Shown: piece by piece, positions 39,386 through 47,799 of the stretch
Layout of the letters: the number at the start of each line of letters is the position of its first letter
How positions within the stretch are numbered: position 1 is the first letter of the stretch
Position numbers and translations under genes: made by a program
From: Stygiobacter sp.
GTDB lineage: Bacteria > Pseudomonadota > Alphaproteobacteria > Rhodospirillales > Magnetospirillaceae
Reading direction: 5' to 3'
Length of the DNA: 64,000 nucleotides
NCBI GenBank assembly: GCA_006218045.1
Contig: VBWB01000008.1
Coordinates: 1 to 64,000, forward strand
The notes under the pieces: model-generated
Seen by the model: the letters and a program-made list of their open reading frames with translations, nothing else
What the model was told of the DNA's origin: nothing
The model's database searches: none

Positions 39386-40363
39386 ATGATCGTCGACATC
39401 GACCTCAGCACCATCACCGTGCTGATCATCGATGACAGCCGTTATGCCAGATCGTTCATCAAATCGGCGCTGCAATCCTTCGGCGCCCGACAGGTGGTCG
39501 AGGCCGGCGACGGCCCCGAAGGGGTGGAAGTCCTGCGCGACCGCAAGATCGATCTGGTGCTGGTGGATTACGACATGCAGCCCCTGGACGGCATCGCCTT
39601 CACCAGGCTGATCCGCGCCGGCGAAGTGCCGCCGTGCACCGATCTTCCCATCATCATGGTCTCGGGTGCCGCCGACATGGACACGGTGGTCCTGGCCCGC
39701 AATGCCGGCATCACCGAGTTCCTGGCCAAGCCGGTTTCGGCGGAATCCCTGTTCCGCCGCGTGCGCAGCGTGTTGTTGAACCCGCGCCCCTTCGTCCGGG
39801 CCGACGCATTCGTCGGCCCCTGCCGGCGCACCATGGACCGCCCGCCGCCCGAGGGCGTCAACCGCCGCCGCGCCGCCCCCTTGCTCAAGCCCCGGCCCTT
39901 GATCGAAATCCCGCCGGGCATCGCCCAACCCATGGTGCGTCTGGCCATGGACCAGAGCACCCAGGCGGCCCGAACCGGCGGCGAGCGGTCGTCACGGCGC
40001 CGTTTCAAGGCGGGGGAGACGATCTTCGCCGAGGGCGATGCGGGCGACGAGGCCTATGTCATCGAAAGCGGCCGGGTTTCCATCTTTAAAGTCGTCGGCG
40101 ACCAGAAAGTGGTGTTGGGTGAGTTGATCGACAACGGCGTCTTCGGTGAAATGGCCCTGATCGATGACGAACCGCGCATGGCCTCGGCCGAGGCCTTGGC
40201 CGATACCGTCTGCCTGGTGCTGCCCAAGGCGGCGCTGAAATCCCAGCTCAACCGCACCCCCGATCTGGTCATCCTGGTGCTGGAAACCCTGCTGCACGAC
40301 ATCCGCAAGATGGGGCGCGAACTGGCCGAGGCCCGCGCCCGCGTCCGTGCCCGCCGGGGTTAG
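39386..40363 (+). CDS. Response regulator receiver domain fused to cyclic-nucleotide-binding-type domain
   Basis: 'TVLIIDDSRYARSFIKSALQ...LVLVDYDMQPLDG...LAKPVS' followed by 'GETIFAEGDAGDEAYVIESGRVSIFKVVGDQKVVLGELIDNGVFGEMALIDDEPRMASAEAL'. Confidence 0.9.
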   Translation: MIVDIDLSTITVLIIDDSRYARSFIKSALQSFGARQVVEAGDGPEGVEVLRDRKIDLVLVDYDMQPLDGIAFTRLIRAGEVPPCTDLPIIMVSGAADMDTVVLARNAGITEFLAKPVSAESLFRRVRSVLLNPRPFVRADAFVGPCRRTMDRPPPEGVNRRRAAPLLKPRPLIEIPPGIAQPMVRLAMDQSTQAARTGGERSSRRRFKAGETIFAEGDAGDEAYVIESGRVSIFKVVGDQKVVLGELIDNGVFGEMALIDDEPRMASAEALADTVCLVLPKAALKSQLNRTPDLVILVLETLLHDIRKMGRELAEARARVRARRG

Positions 40364-40481
40364 AGCATTTTCACGCAAAGCGTGGATATGCGATAAGCCT
40401 GAGCGGCGCCTGAGCGGCCCGTCACGGGCCATTTGTAAGAGTTAGAAGACCAGTTTCCGCTTTAGCTGAAACTGGTCTAAC
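40360..40481. repeat. Short dispersed repeat, family B copy 2
   Basis: Ends GGTTAGAGCATTTTCACGC and (reverse complement) AGTTAGACCAGTTTCAGC; internal GAGCGGCGCCTGAGCGGCCCGTCACGGGCC related to 4740-4780 in inverted orientation. Confidence 0.7.
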
Positions 40482-42420
40482 TCCCCCCCGCCCGCTTGAT
40501 CGCCGCCAGCACCTCCTCCGCGCTCAACAATTCGGGCAAAGCGATGCCGCCGGGGGCCTTGGGGCCGTAGACGGCGTTGAACGGAATGCCATAGCGCCCG
40601 AACGACGCCAGATAGCCGGCGATGCCGTCATCGGGATTGGTCCAGTCGGCGCGCAACGGCAACACCGATCCATCGCCCAGCCGCGCCGCCACCGGGTCGC
40701 GGTCGAGCACGGCGGCCTTGTTGACCTTGCAGGTGATGCACCAATCGGCGGTGACGTCGACCAACACCACCTTGCCCGCAATCACCGCCTGATCGACCAA
40801 GGCTCGATCGAACTTGCCCCAGGCCACGGCGCTGGCCGCCTTGGACGTATCGGCCACCCACAAGCCGGTCTGGGTGGCCAGGATCGCGCCCAGCCACAGG
40901 GCGGTGCCGGCCAGGGCCACGCCCATGGCCTGACGCACCCGCACCATCCACCGTCCCGGTTTGGGCAAGGCCCGCGCCGCCTGCGGATAGAGCGCCACCA
41001 GCATATAAGGCAGGGCCATGCCCAGGCCGAGGGCGGCGAAGATGGCCACGATCTCCACCGGGCCGCGGGCCAGGGCGAAGCCGATGGCGGTGCCCAGGAA
41101 CGGGGCCGAACACGGCGTCGCCAGCAAGGTGGCGAAGGCGCCCGAGAGGAAATGGCCCAAAAGCGTGTGATGGGCGCCGCCGGCCCCCACATTCATCAAT
41201 ACCGACGGCAGCCGGATCTCGAACAATCCCCACAGATTGAGGGCGAAGCCCAGCAGCAGGGCGATCATCACCGCCAGGAACCACGGCTGCTGGAACTGGA
41301 TGCCCCAGCCCACCGCGGCGCCCGCCGCCTTGACGGCGATGGCGACGGCGGCCAGAACCAGGAACGAGACGACGATGCCCAGGGCCGAGGCGACGAAGGC
41401 GGCGCGGATATGGCCGAGATGACCGCCGCCATGGCTGAGCGCCCCCAGCACCTTGATGGACAGCACCGGCAGCACGCAGGGCATCAGATTGAGGATCAGC
41501 CCGCCGAGGACGGCGATGGCCAGCATGGACCACAGGGCCGGCGCCTCGGGCGCGGTGCTTGCCGCCCCGGCCTGGGCGGGGACCGGGGTGAGGGTGGTTT
41601 CCAGCGACCGGGCGCCGTCCACCAGGGTGATGGTCAGCGGCCCGTCGGTCAGGGCGCCGGTCAGGGTGCCGGGGACCACCCGTGCTTCCAAAGTGGCGTG
41701 GCGGCCATCGGCGGAGAGTTGCACGGAGGGCGCCTCGAAGCCGGCGCGGTCGGGCGGTTCGATGAACATGTCGGGATGGTCGAAAGCATCGTCGGCGCGG
41801 ACCGTCAGCCGCAGCACCGAGGCATCGCCCGCCCCCGTCGCCTCGACGGCGGTCACCGTCAGACCGTGGCGGTCACCCGTCCCCGGCACCTGGGCGGCAT
41901 AACGGCTGATCAGATGGGCGAAGGCGGATGGCTGCGCTGTCCCGGCGGGCAGATCCAAGGCCAGCGCCGCCTGCATGGGCACGCAAATCTGGGCGCAGGC
42001 CAGATAGTCCAGGTTAAGCCGCAACGCCACCGGTTGACCCGGTCGGGCCACCGGCAGGTCCACGGGCAGCACCACTTCGCCCGTATAACCGTGGTTCTGC
42101 AAACCGGCCAGGACGAAACGCTTGGGTGCCGGCCATAAAATGGCCGCCTCGCCCACATTGGCCGATCCGGCCCAGTCGAGCTTGGGCGGATAGCCGGCAT
42201 CGCCGGGGGTGCGCCAATAAATCTTCCAGCCCGGCGCCAGTTGGAAATGCAGGCCTAGGCGCACGGAAGCCGCCGTGCCGACGGCATCGGCGGCGGCCAG
42301 CAGGCGGACCTTGCCGGCTTCGTTGCCCACCCAATCCGACGCCGCACTCTCCGCCGCCCGCCCCTCGTGGCCAAGCAAAGCCATCAATCCCAACACCGCC
42401 ACCCACAACCGACGCATCAT
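40477..42420 (-). CDS. DsbD/ScsB-like protein-disulfide reductase (thiol:disulfide interchange)
   Basis: DsbD-like N-terminal domain, 'GGLILNLMPCVLPVLSIKVLG', and thioredoxin-like C-terminus 'VLVDVTADWCITCKVNKAAVL'. Confidence 0.92.
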   Translation of the reverse strand: MMRRLWVAVLGLMALLGHEGRAAESAASDWVGNEAGKVRLLAAADAVGTAASVRLGLHFQLAPGWKIYWRTPGDAGYPPKLDWAGSANVGEAAILWPAPKRFVLAGLQNHGYTGEVVLPVDLPVARPGQPVALRLNLDYLACAQICVPMQAALALDLPAGTAQPSAFAHLISRYAAQVPGTGDRHGLTVTAVEATGAGDASVLRLTVRADDAFDHPDMFIEPPDRAGFEAPSVQLSADGRHATLEARVVPGTLTGALTDGPLTITLVDGARSLETTLTPVPAQAGAASTAPEAPALWSMLAIAVLGGLILNLMPCVLPVLSIKVLGALSHGGGHLGHIRAAFVASALGIVVSFLVLAAVAIAVKAAGAAVGWGIQFQQPWFLAVMIALLLGFALNLWGLFEIRLPSVLMNVGAGGAHHTLLGHFLSGAFATLLATPCSAPFLGTAIGFALARGPVEIVAIFAALGLGMALPYMLVALYPQAARALPKPGRWMVRVRQAMGVALAGTALWLGAILATQTGLWVADTSKAASAVAWGKFDRALVDQAVIAGKVVLVDVTADWCITCKVNKAAVLDRDPVAARLGDGSVLPLRADWTNPDDGIAGYLASFGRYGIPFNAVYGPKAPGGIALPELLSAEEVLAAIKRAGGS

Positions 42421-42547
42421 CCGTTCCTTTGGTAAAACCGCATGGGCAGCACAGCAAACCCCTCCCCCCTCTGTCAACTTAACTGCCGGTCATGCGGAGC
42501 GGTTTTGTGGGGTTGCACCCAAACGCGTTCCGGCCTATCTGTGGATC

Positions 42548-43120
42548 ATGAGCATGCAAAAGACCCTTGGCTATCTGGCCGGACAATTTCTGATCGCCAT
42601 GCCGCAGCAGCAGGATCCCCGCTTCGCGCGCACGGTGGTCTATCTGTGCGCCCATTCGGCCGAAGGCGCCATGGGCCTAGTGATCAACCGTCTGTTCGAC
42701 GGCCTGACCTTCGCCGAGTTGCTGGAACAATTGGGCATCGAAACCGGCCCCGATTGCGCGTCCATCCGCGTCCATCTGGGCGGGCCGGTGGAGGGCGGGC
42801 GTGGTTTCGTCCTGCATTCCGACGATTACCGGCACGATTCGACCATGCTGGTGCAAGACGGCATCGCGCTGACCGCCACCGTCGATGTGCTGCGCGCCAT
42901 CGCCCAGGGCGCCGGCCCCGACCAAAGCATCCTGGCCCTGGGCTATGCCGGCTGGAGCGCCGGCCAACTGGATGCCGAGATCAAGGAAAATGCTTGGCTC
43001 AACGTCCCCGCCGATCCGCAATTGCTGTTCGGTACCGATCTGGACGGCAAGTGGGAAGCGGCCATCCACAAACTGGGCATCGATCCCCGCCTGTTGTCGG
43101 TGGAAGCCGGGCACGCCTGA
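42548..43120 (+). CDS. YqgE/AlgH family protein
   Basis: 'GYLAGQFLIAMPQQQDPRFARTVVYLCAHSAEGAMGLVINRL...VHLGGPVEGGRGFVLHSDDY'. Confidence 0.95.
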   Translation: MSMQKTLGYLAGQFLIAMPQQQDPRFARTVVYLCAHSAEGAMGLVINRLFDGLTFAELLEQLGIETGPDCASIRVHLGGPVEGGRGFVLHSDDYRHDSTMLVQDGIALTATVDVLRAIAQGAGPDQSILALGYAGWSAGQLDAEIKENAWLNVPADPQLLFGTDLDGKWEAAIHKLGIDPRLLSVEAGHA

Positions 43121-43133
43121 CGCACCCGGCCCC

Positions 43134-43181
43134 GCCCTTTACCGCCCCCGCGCCCTTTACCGCCCCCGCGCCCTTTACCGC
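43134..43181. repeat. 18-bp tandem repeat, 2.7 copies (GCCCTTTACCGCCCCCGC)
   Basis: Copies at 43134-43151, 43152-43169 and 43170-43181 (partial). Confidence 0.9.
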
Positions 43182-43765
43182 AACGCGTCGCGGATGCGGG
43201 CATCCAGCAGCCGATCCATGAACTGACGGAACGCGGCCTTCGCCCCCTCCAGCTTGGTGGACGGCAAATTCATCGATTCGTTGTCGTTGACCTGCTTGTC
43301 GGTCACCGCGTTCCTGGCCAGGACCGCGCCGGATTGGTCGCGCACCTCCGCCTCGGCGTTGAAATGGGCCGAGGTGGTGAACATGGAATCGCTTTTCCAA
43401 TCCTTGACCGTCACCAGCAAGGTCCGGTCCGTGGCCATGCGGGCCGTGGCCGGCACCGCCTCGACGCCGCCTTGCTTCAGACTGTCGATGATGGACGTGG
43501 TCAAATCGGCGGAAAGCGGCGCGCCGGAAACCGTGTGCACGCCGAACGGATTGCCGAAGCCGCCGCGCACCATGCCCACCCATTGCGGCGTATTGTCGCC
43601 GGCCAGCACATAGGGGCGCTGATCCACCGCCTCGACCGCCACGCTCTTGCCTCCCGACACCCCCAAGGGCGGCACCACGTCACGATAATCCACCGTGTTG
43701 CCGACGGCGCAGGCGGCCAGCGCCAGGGTTAAACCGAAAGCGACGCACAAGGATTTGACCGACAT
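43175..43765 (-). CDS. Putative lipoprotein (YajG-like)
   Basis: Signal peptide/lipobox 'LTLALAACAVGN' and 'SVAVEAVDQRPYVL...LTTSIIDSLKQGGVEAV'. Confidence 0.6.
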   Translation of the reverse strand: MSVKSLCVAFGLTLALAACAVGNTVDYRDVVPPLGVSGGKSVAVEAVDQRPYVLAGDNTPQWVGMVRGGFGNPFGVHTVSGAPLSADLTTSIIDSLKQGGVEAVPATARMATDRTLLVTVKDWKSDSMFTTSAHFNAEAEVRDQSGAVLARNAVTDKQVNDNESMNLPSTKLEGAKAAFRQFMDRLLDARIRDALR

Positions 43766-43820
43766 CACACGACACTCGCAATAATTTCATGTGCAAAAAT
43801 ATATCGCACATTGCGTGTCG

Positions 43821-44888
43821 TCATAACAGCGCCAACTGATCCCCGGCCTTGGGCGGCGGTCGGAATTGCGTGCTATCCAGCCGCCACCCCCGTTCATGCC
43901 CCAGGCCCAGCTTGCGGCAGGCCAGGTTGAAGCGCTGCGACAGCATGGCGCCATGGGGGCCGCTGGCGGTCATGCGCTGGCCGAAGCGGGCGTTGTTCAG
44001 TCGGCCATCACGGTTCTGGCGCAGCAGCGACAGCACGTGGCCAGCGCGGTCGGGATAATGCTGGGCCAGCCATTGGCCGAACAGATCACCGACCTCGTGC
44101 GGCAGGCGCAGCAGAATGTGCATGGCTGAACCGGCCCCGGCCCCGGCCGCCGCTTCCAGGATGGCCTCGATTTCGTGGTCGTTCAGCCCCGGGATCACCG
44201 GGGCGACCATGGCGGTCACCGGTACCCCGGCCCCGGTCAGCTTGCGCATGGCCGCCAGCCGGGCGGCGGGGACGGCGGCGCGCGGCTCCAGCAAGCGGCA
44301 CAGATCGCGGTCCAAACTGGTCAGCGACAGCCCCACATGCAGCAACCCCTTGGCCGCCATGGGCGCCAGAATGTCGAGATCGCGCACGATCAGATGGCCC
44401 TTGGTGACGATGGTCAGCGGGTGGTTGAAATCGCGCAACACCTCCAGGCATTGCCGCATCACCCGCCATTTATTCTCGATCGGTTGGTAGGGGTCGGTGT
44501 TGGTGCCGAAGGCGATGGGGGCGGGCACATAGGATTTCTTGCGCAATTCCCGCTCCAGCAACTTGGCGGCGTCGGGCTTGGCGAACAGCCGGGTCTCGAA
44601 ATCCAGCCCCGGCGACAAGCCCAGATAGGAATGTCCCGGACGGGCGAAACAATAGACGCAGCCATGCTCGCAGCCGCGATAGGGATTGATGGAGCGGTCG
44701 AAGGGAATATCGGGCGACTGGTTGCGGGTGAGGATGGAGCGGCTGGCATCCACCTGCACCGTCGTGGCCAGGGGCGGCAGCGGTTCGTCGGCCAAATCCC
44801 AGCCATCGTCGACGGCCTGACGCCGATGGGTCTCGAAGCGGCCATCGGGATTGCCCGAAACGCCGCGATGGGGGATGCTGTGCGACAT
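43821..44888 (-). CDS. PA0069-family radical SAM protein (SplB-like)
   Basis: 'SINPYRGCEHGCVYCFARPGHSYLGLSPGLDFETRLFAKPDAAKLLERELRK', CxxxCxxC cluster. Confidence 0.92.
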   Translation of the reverse strand: MSHSIPHRGVSGNPDGRFETHRRQAVDDGWDLADEPLPPLATTVQVDASRSILTRNQSPDIPFDRSINPYRGCEHGCVYCFARPGHSYLGLSPGLDFETRLFAKPDAAKLLERELRKKSYVPAPIAFGTNTDPYQPIENKWRVMRQCLEVLRDFNHPLTIVTKGHLIVRDLDILAPMAAKGLLHVGLSLTSLDRDLCRLLEPRAAVPAARLAAMRKLTGAGVPVTAMVAPVIPGLNDHEIEAILEAAAGAGAGSAMHILLRLPHEVGDLFGQWLAQHYPDRAGHVLSLLRQNRDGRLNNARFGQRMTASGPHGAMLSQRFNLACRKLGLGHERGWRLDSTQFRPPPKAGDQLALL

Positions 44889-44999
44889 GGGGACAGCATA
44901 ATCTATGTTCGCTTTTTGTTCCAGATAGATTCGACTTGTTTTCCTACGACTATATTAGCGTATCATGCTGATAAGAATTCCAGCCAGGAGGCCCGTCCC

Positions 45000-46019
45000 G
45001 TGAGCCATTCAGCCCCGTCGCCGCAAGAACATCCCTTTGCCCAATACGTGCGCATCCTGGGCAAGGGGCCGAATCTGTCGCGGCCGCTCAGTCTGGACGA
45101 GGCCCGCGCCGCCATGGGCATGATCATGCAAGGCCAGGTGGAGCAGGCGCAATTGGGCGCCTTTCTCTGCCTGCTCCGGGTCAAGACCGAATTGCCGGAA
45201 GAAGCCGCCGGCCTGGCGCTCGGCATCAAGGATCACCTGAACCTGCCCGCCGACCTGCCCGCCGTTGACGTGGATTGGGCCTCTTATGCCGGCAAGTCGC
45301 GGCAATTGCCTTATTACATCCTGGCGGCGCTGTGTCTGGCCCAGCATGGTATCAGCGTCTTCATGCACGGGGCCGAGGGCCATACCGCCGGGCGGGTCTA
45401 TACGTCGGAAGTACTGGCGGCCCTGGGGGTGCCGGTGGCGGAAAGCTTCGCCCAGGCGGCGGAACACCTGAACGGCCACAAATTCGCCTATATGACGCTG
45501 GAGCATCTGTCGCCGCCCCTGCATCAGGTCATGGGGTTGCGCCAGTTGCTGGGGCTGCGTTCGCCCATCCACACGGTGGCGCGCATGGTCAACCCGCTGA
45601 ATGCCGCCTTCTCCATCAACGGCGTCACCCATCCGCCCTATATGCCGGTGCACCAGCAAGGCTCGCGCCTGATGGGCGAGCGGGCCATGGCGGTGTTCAA
45701 GGGTGATGGCGGCGAGGTCGAGCGCCGCCCGGAAAAGCCCTGCGAAGTGATGTTCCTGCAAGACGGGGAAGCCGGGACGGAAGGCTGGCCGGCCCTGGTC
45801 TCGGGCGTGCGGGAAAAAGAGGAAAGCTTGGATCTGGCCCGCCTGAGCGCGTTGTGGAGCGGCGAGGTGGCCGACGAGATGGCCGCCGCCGCCATTGCCG
45901 GCACCATGGCCATCGTGCTGCGCTATTCCGGTCGGGCCAAATCGGTGGCCGAGGCCGAGGGCGCCGCCCAGGTCCTGTGGCGCGACCGCATCAAGACGGC
46001 GTTGCCGGGCCGCGCATGA
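45000..46019 (+). CDS. Glycosyltransferase-family / anthranilate phosphoribosyltransferase-like protein (YbiB-like)
   Basis: 'YVRILGKGPNLSRPLSLDEARAAMGMIMQGQVEQAQLGAFLCLLRVKTELPEEAAGL'; GTG start after AGGAGG. Confidence 0.8.
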   Translation: MSHSAPSPQEHPFAQYVRILGKGPNLSRPLSLDEARAAMGMIMQGQVEQAQLGAFLCLLRVKTELPEEAAGLALGIKDHLNLPADLPAVDVDWASYAGKSRQLPYYILAALCLAQHGISVFMHGAEGHTAGRVYTSEVLAALGVPVAESFAQAAEHLNGHKFAYMTLEHLSPPLHQVMGLRQLLGLRSPIHTVARMVNPLNAAFSINGVTHPPYMPVHQQGSRLMGERAMAVFKGDGGEVERRPEKPCEVMFLQDGEAGTEGWPALVSGVREKEESLDLARLSALWSGEVADEMAAAAIAGTMAIVLRYSGRAKSVAEAEGAAQVLWRDRIKTALPGRA

Positions 46020-47422
46020 GTTATCGCCCCGCCCCCCGGTTGCTGATCTCGGCTGCGCATAAATCATCGGGCAAGACCACGGTGAGCGTCGGCCTGACCG
46101 CCGCCCTGACAGCGCGGGGATTGCGGGTGCAGCCGTTCAAGAAAGGCCCCGATTACATCGACCCGCTGTGGCTGGGCGCCGCCAGTGGGCGGCAATGCCG
46201 CAACCTGGATTTCCACACCCAGCCGCCCAAGGAAATCCGTGCCCTGTTCGACAGCGCCAGCCTGGACGCGGATATCAGCCTGATCGAGGGCAACAAGGGC
46301 CTGTTCGACGGCGTCGACCTGGAAGGCGCCAATTCCACCGCCAGTCTGGCCCATTGGCTGGACGCGCCGGTGGTGCTGGTGGTCGACACCTCGGGGATGA
46401 CCCGTGGCATCGCCCCCCTGCTGCTGGGCTATCGCAATTTCGACACCGGTTTGCGCATCGCCGGGGTGATCCTCAACAAGGTCGGCGGCCCCCGGCACGA
46501 AAAGAAACTGCGCGAGGTGGTCGCCCATTACACCGGCATTCCGGTCTTGGGCGCGGTGCAGCGGTCAGGGGCCATGCGCATCATGGAACGCCATCTCGGT
46601 CTGGTTCCCGCCAACGAGGCGGAGCAGGCGGAAAGGGCCGTCGCCGCCTTGCGCGATTGCGTCGCCGCTCAGGTGGATCTCGATGCGGTGATCGCCCTGG
46701 CCGGCGACACCATCCCCATCGAAACATCGCCCCATCACGCTCCTGCCTTGCCCGCGCCCGACATGACCATCGGCGTCATCCGTGATGCGGCCTTCGGCTT
46801 TTACTACGCCGACGATCTGTTGGCCTTGCAGCGGGCCGGGGCGCGGCTTTTGTTCATCGACGCCCTCAAGGATGCCAAGCTGCCGGAAAACCTGGACGGG
46901 CTGTTCATCGGCGGCGGCTTCCCCGAAACCCAGGCCCGGGCCTTAGAGGCCAATGCCGCCTTTCGCGCCGATCTGGCGGCCAAGGCCGCCGGCGGCCTGC
47001 CGGTCTATGCCGAATGCGGCGGGCTGATGTATCTGTCGCGCGCCATCGTCTGGAACGGCGAGCGCCGCCAAATGGTCGGAATCATCCCCGGCGACGCGGT
47101 GATGCATGCAAGGCCCCAGGGGCGCGGCTATGTGCGCCTGCGCGAAACCGCCGATTTCCCCTGGCCGCGGCTGGAACCCGGCCCCGGCATCACGCCGGCG
47201 CACGAATTCCATCATTCCCGCCTGGAGAATCTGGAGGGCGAGCCGCGCTTCGCCTACGAAGTGGTGCGCGGGGCCGGCATCGGCCAGCACCGCGACGGGC
47301 TGGTCATCGGCAATGTCTTGGCCAATTACGCCCATATGCGCAGCGTCGGCGCCAGCCCGTGGGCGCCGCGCTTCGTCCAGTTCTGTCGCGGACTCAAAAG
47401 CGGCCGGGGGGTTTCCGGTTAA
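46016..47422 (+). CDS. cobB: Cobyrinate a,c-diamide synthase
   Basis: 'RLLISAAHKSSGKTTVSVGLTAALTARGLRVQPFKKGPDYIDPLWL...LPVYAECGGLMYLSRAIV'. Confidence 0.93.
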   Translation: MSYRPAPRLLISAAHKSSGKTTVSVGLTAALTARGLRVQPFKKGPDYIDPLWLGAASGRQCRNLDFHTQPPKEIRALFDSASLDADISLIEGNKGLFDGVDLEGANSTASLAHWLDAPVVLVVDTSGMTRGIAPLLLGYRNFDTGLRIAGVILNKVGGPRHEKKLREVVAHYTGIPVLGAVQRSGAMRIMERHLGLVPANEAEQAERAVAALRDCVAAQVDLDAVIALAGDTIPIETSPHHAPALPAPDMTIGVIRDAAFGFYYADDLLALQRAGARLLFIDALKDAKLPENLDGLFIGGGFPETQARALEANAAFRADLAAKAAGGLPVYAECGGLMYLSRAIVWNGERRQMVGIIPGDAVMHARPQGRGYVRLRETADFPWPRLEPGPGITPAHEFHHSRLENLEGEPRFAYEVVRGAGIGQHRDGLVIGNVLANYAHMRSVGASPWAPRFVQFCRGLKSGRGVSG

Positions 47423-47799
47423 GGCTGAGGTCTCGTTTCGCGGCAATAACGCTCGACCTCGTCGAGCAGTTTGCGCACGGAAATGGGTTTGGTGATGACT
47501 TGATTGAAGCCTTCCGACAGGAAGCCGTTGACCGATTCCGGATCGGCGAAGGCGGTCACCGCCAGCACCGGAATGGCGCGGGTGCGCGGGTCGTCGCGCA
47601 GTTCCTTCAGCAGATCGACGCCCGAGCGTTTGGGCAATTGGATGTCCATCAACACCACCTGGGCGCCGTCGGCGGTCAGTTCCACCAGGTTTTCCCCATC
47701 CGAGGATTTAAGCGTGCGATAGCCGGCGATGGTCAGCGCCTGATCCAGCAGCTTCATGTTCATGGCGTTGTCTTCGACGATGACCACGGTGCCGCTCAT
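47419..47799 (-). CDS. Single-domain response regulator
   Basis: '[27 protein letters not shown]...[39 protein letters not shown]'. Confidence 0.93.
   Translation of the reverse strand: MSGTVVIVEDNAMNMKLLDQALTIAGYRTLKSSDGENLVELTADGAQVVLMDIQLPKRSGVDLLKELRDDPRTRAIPVLAVTAFADPESVNGFLSEGFNQVITKPISVRKLLDEVERYCRETRPQP

Noticed and set aside
43134-43181. Possible CRISPR array
   Set aside because: Adjacent 18-bp units without spacers; no cas genes and no repeat-spacer periodicity anywhere in the window.
44889-44999. Cobalamin riboswitch upstream of the trpD-like/cobB pair
   Set aside because: The gap is ~110 bp, AT-rich, and shows no recognisable B12-box; only an AGGAGG Shine-Dalgarno is visible.
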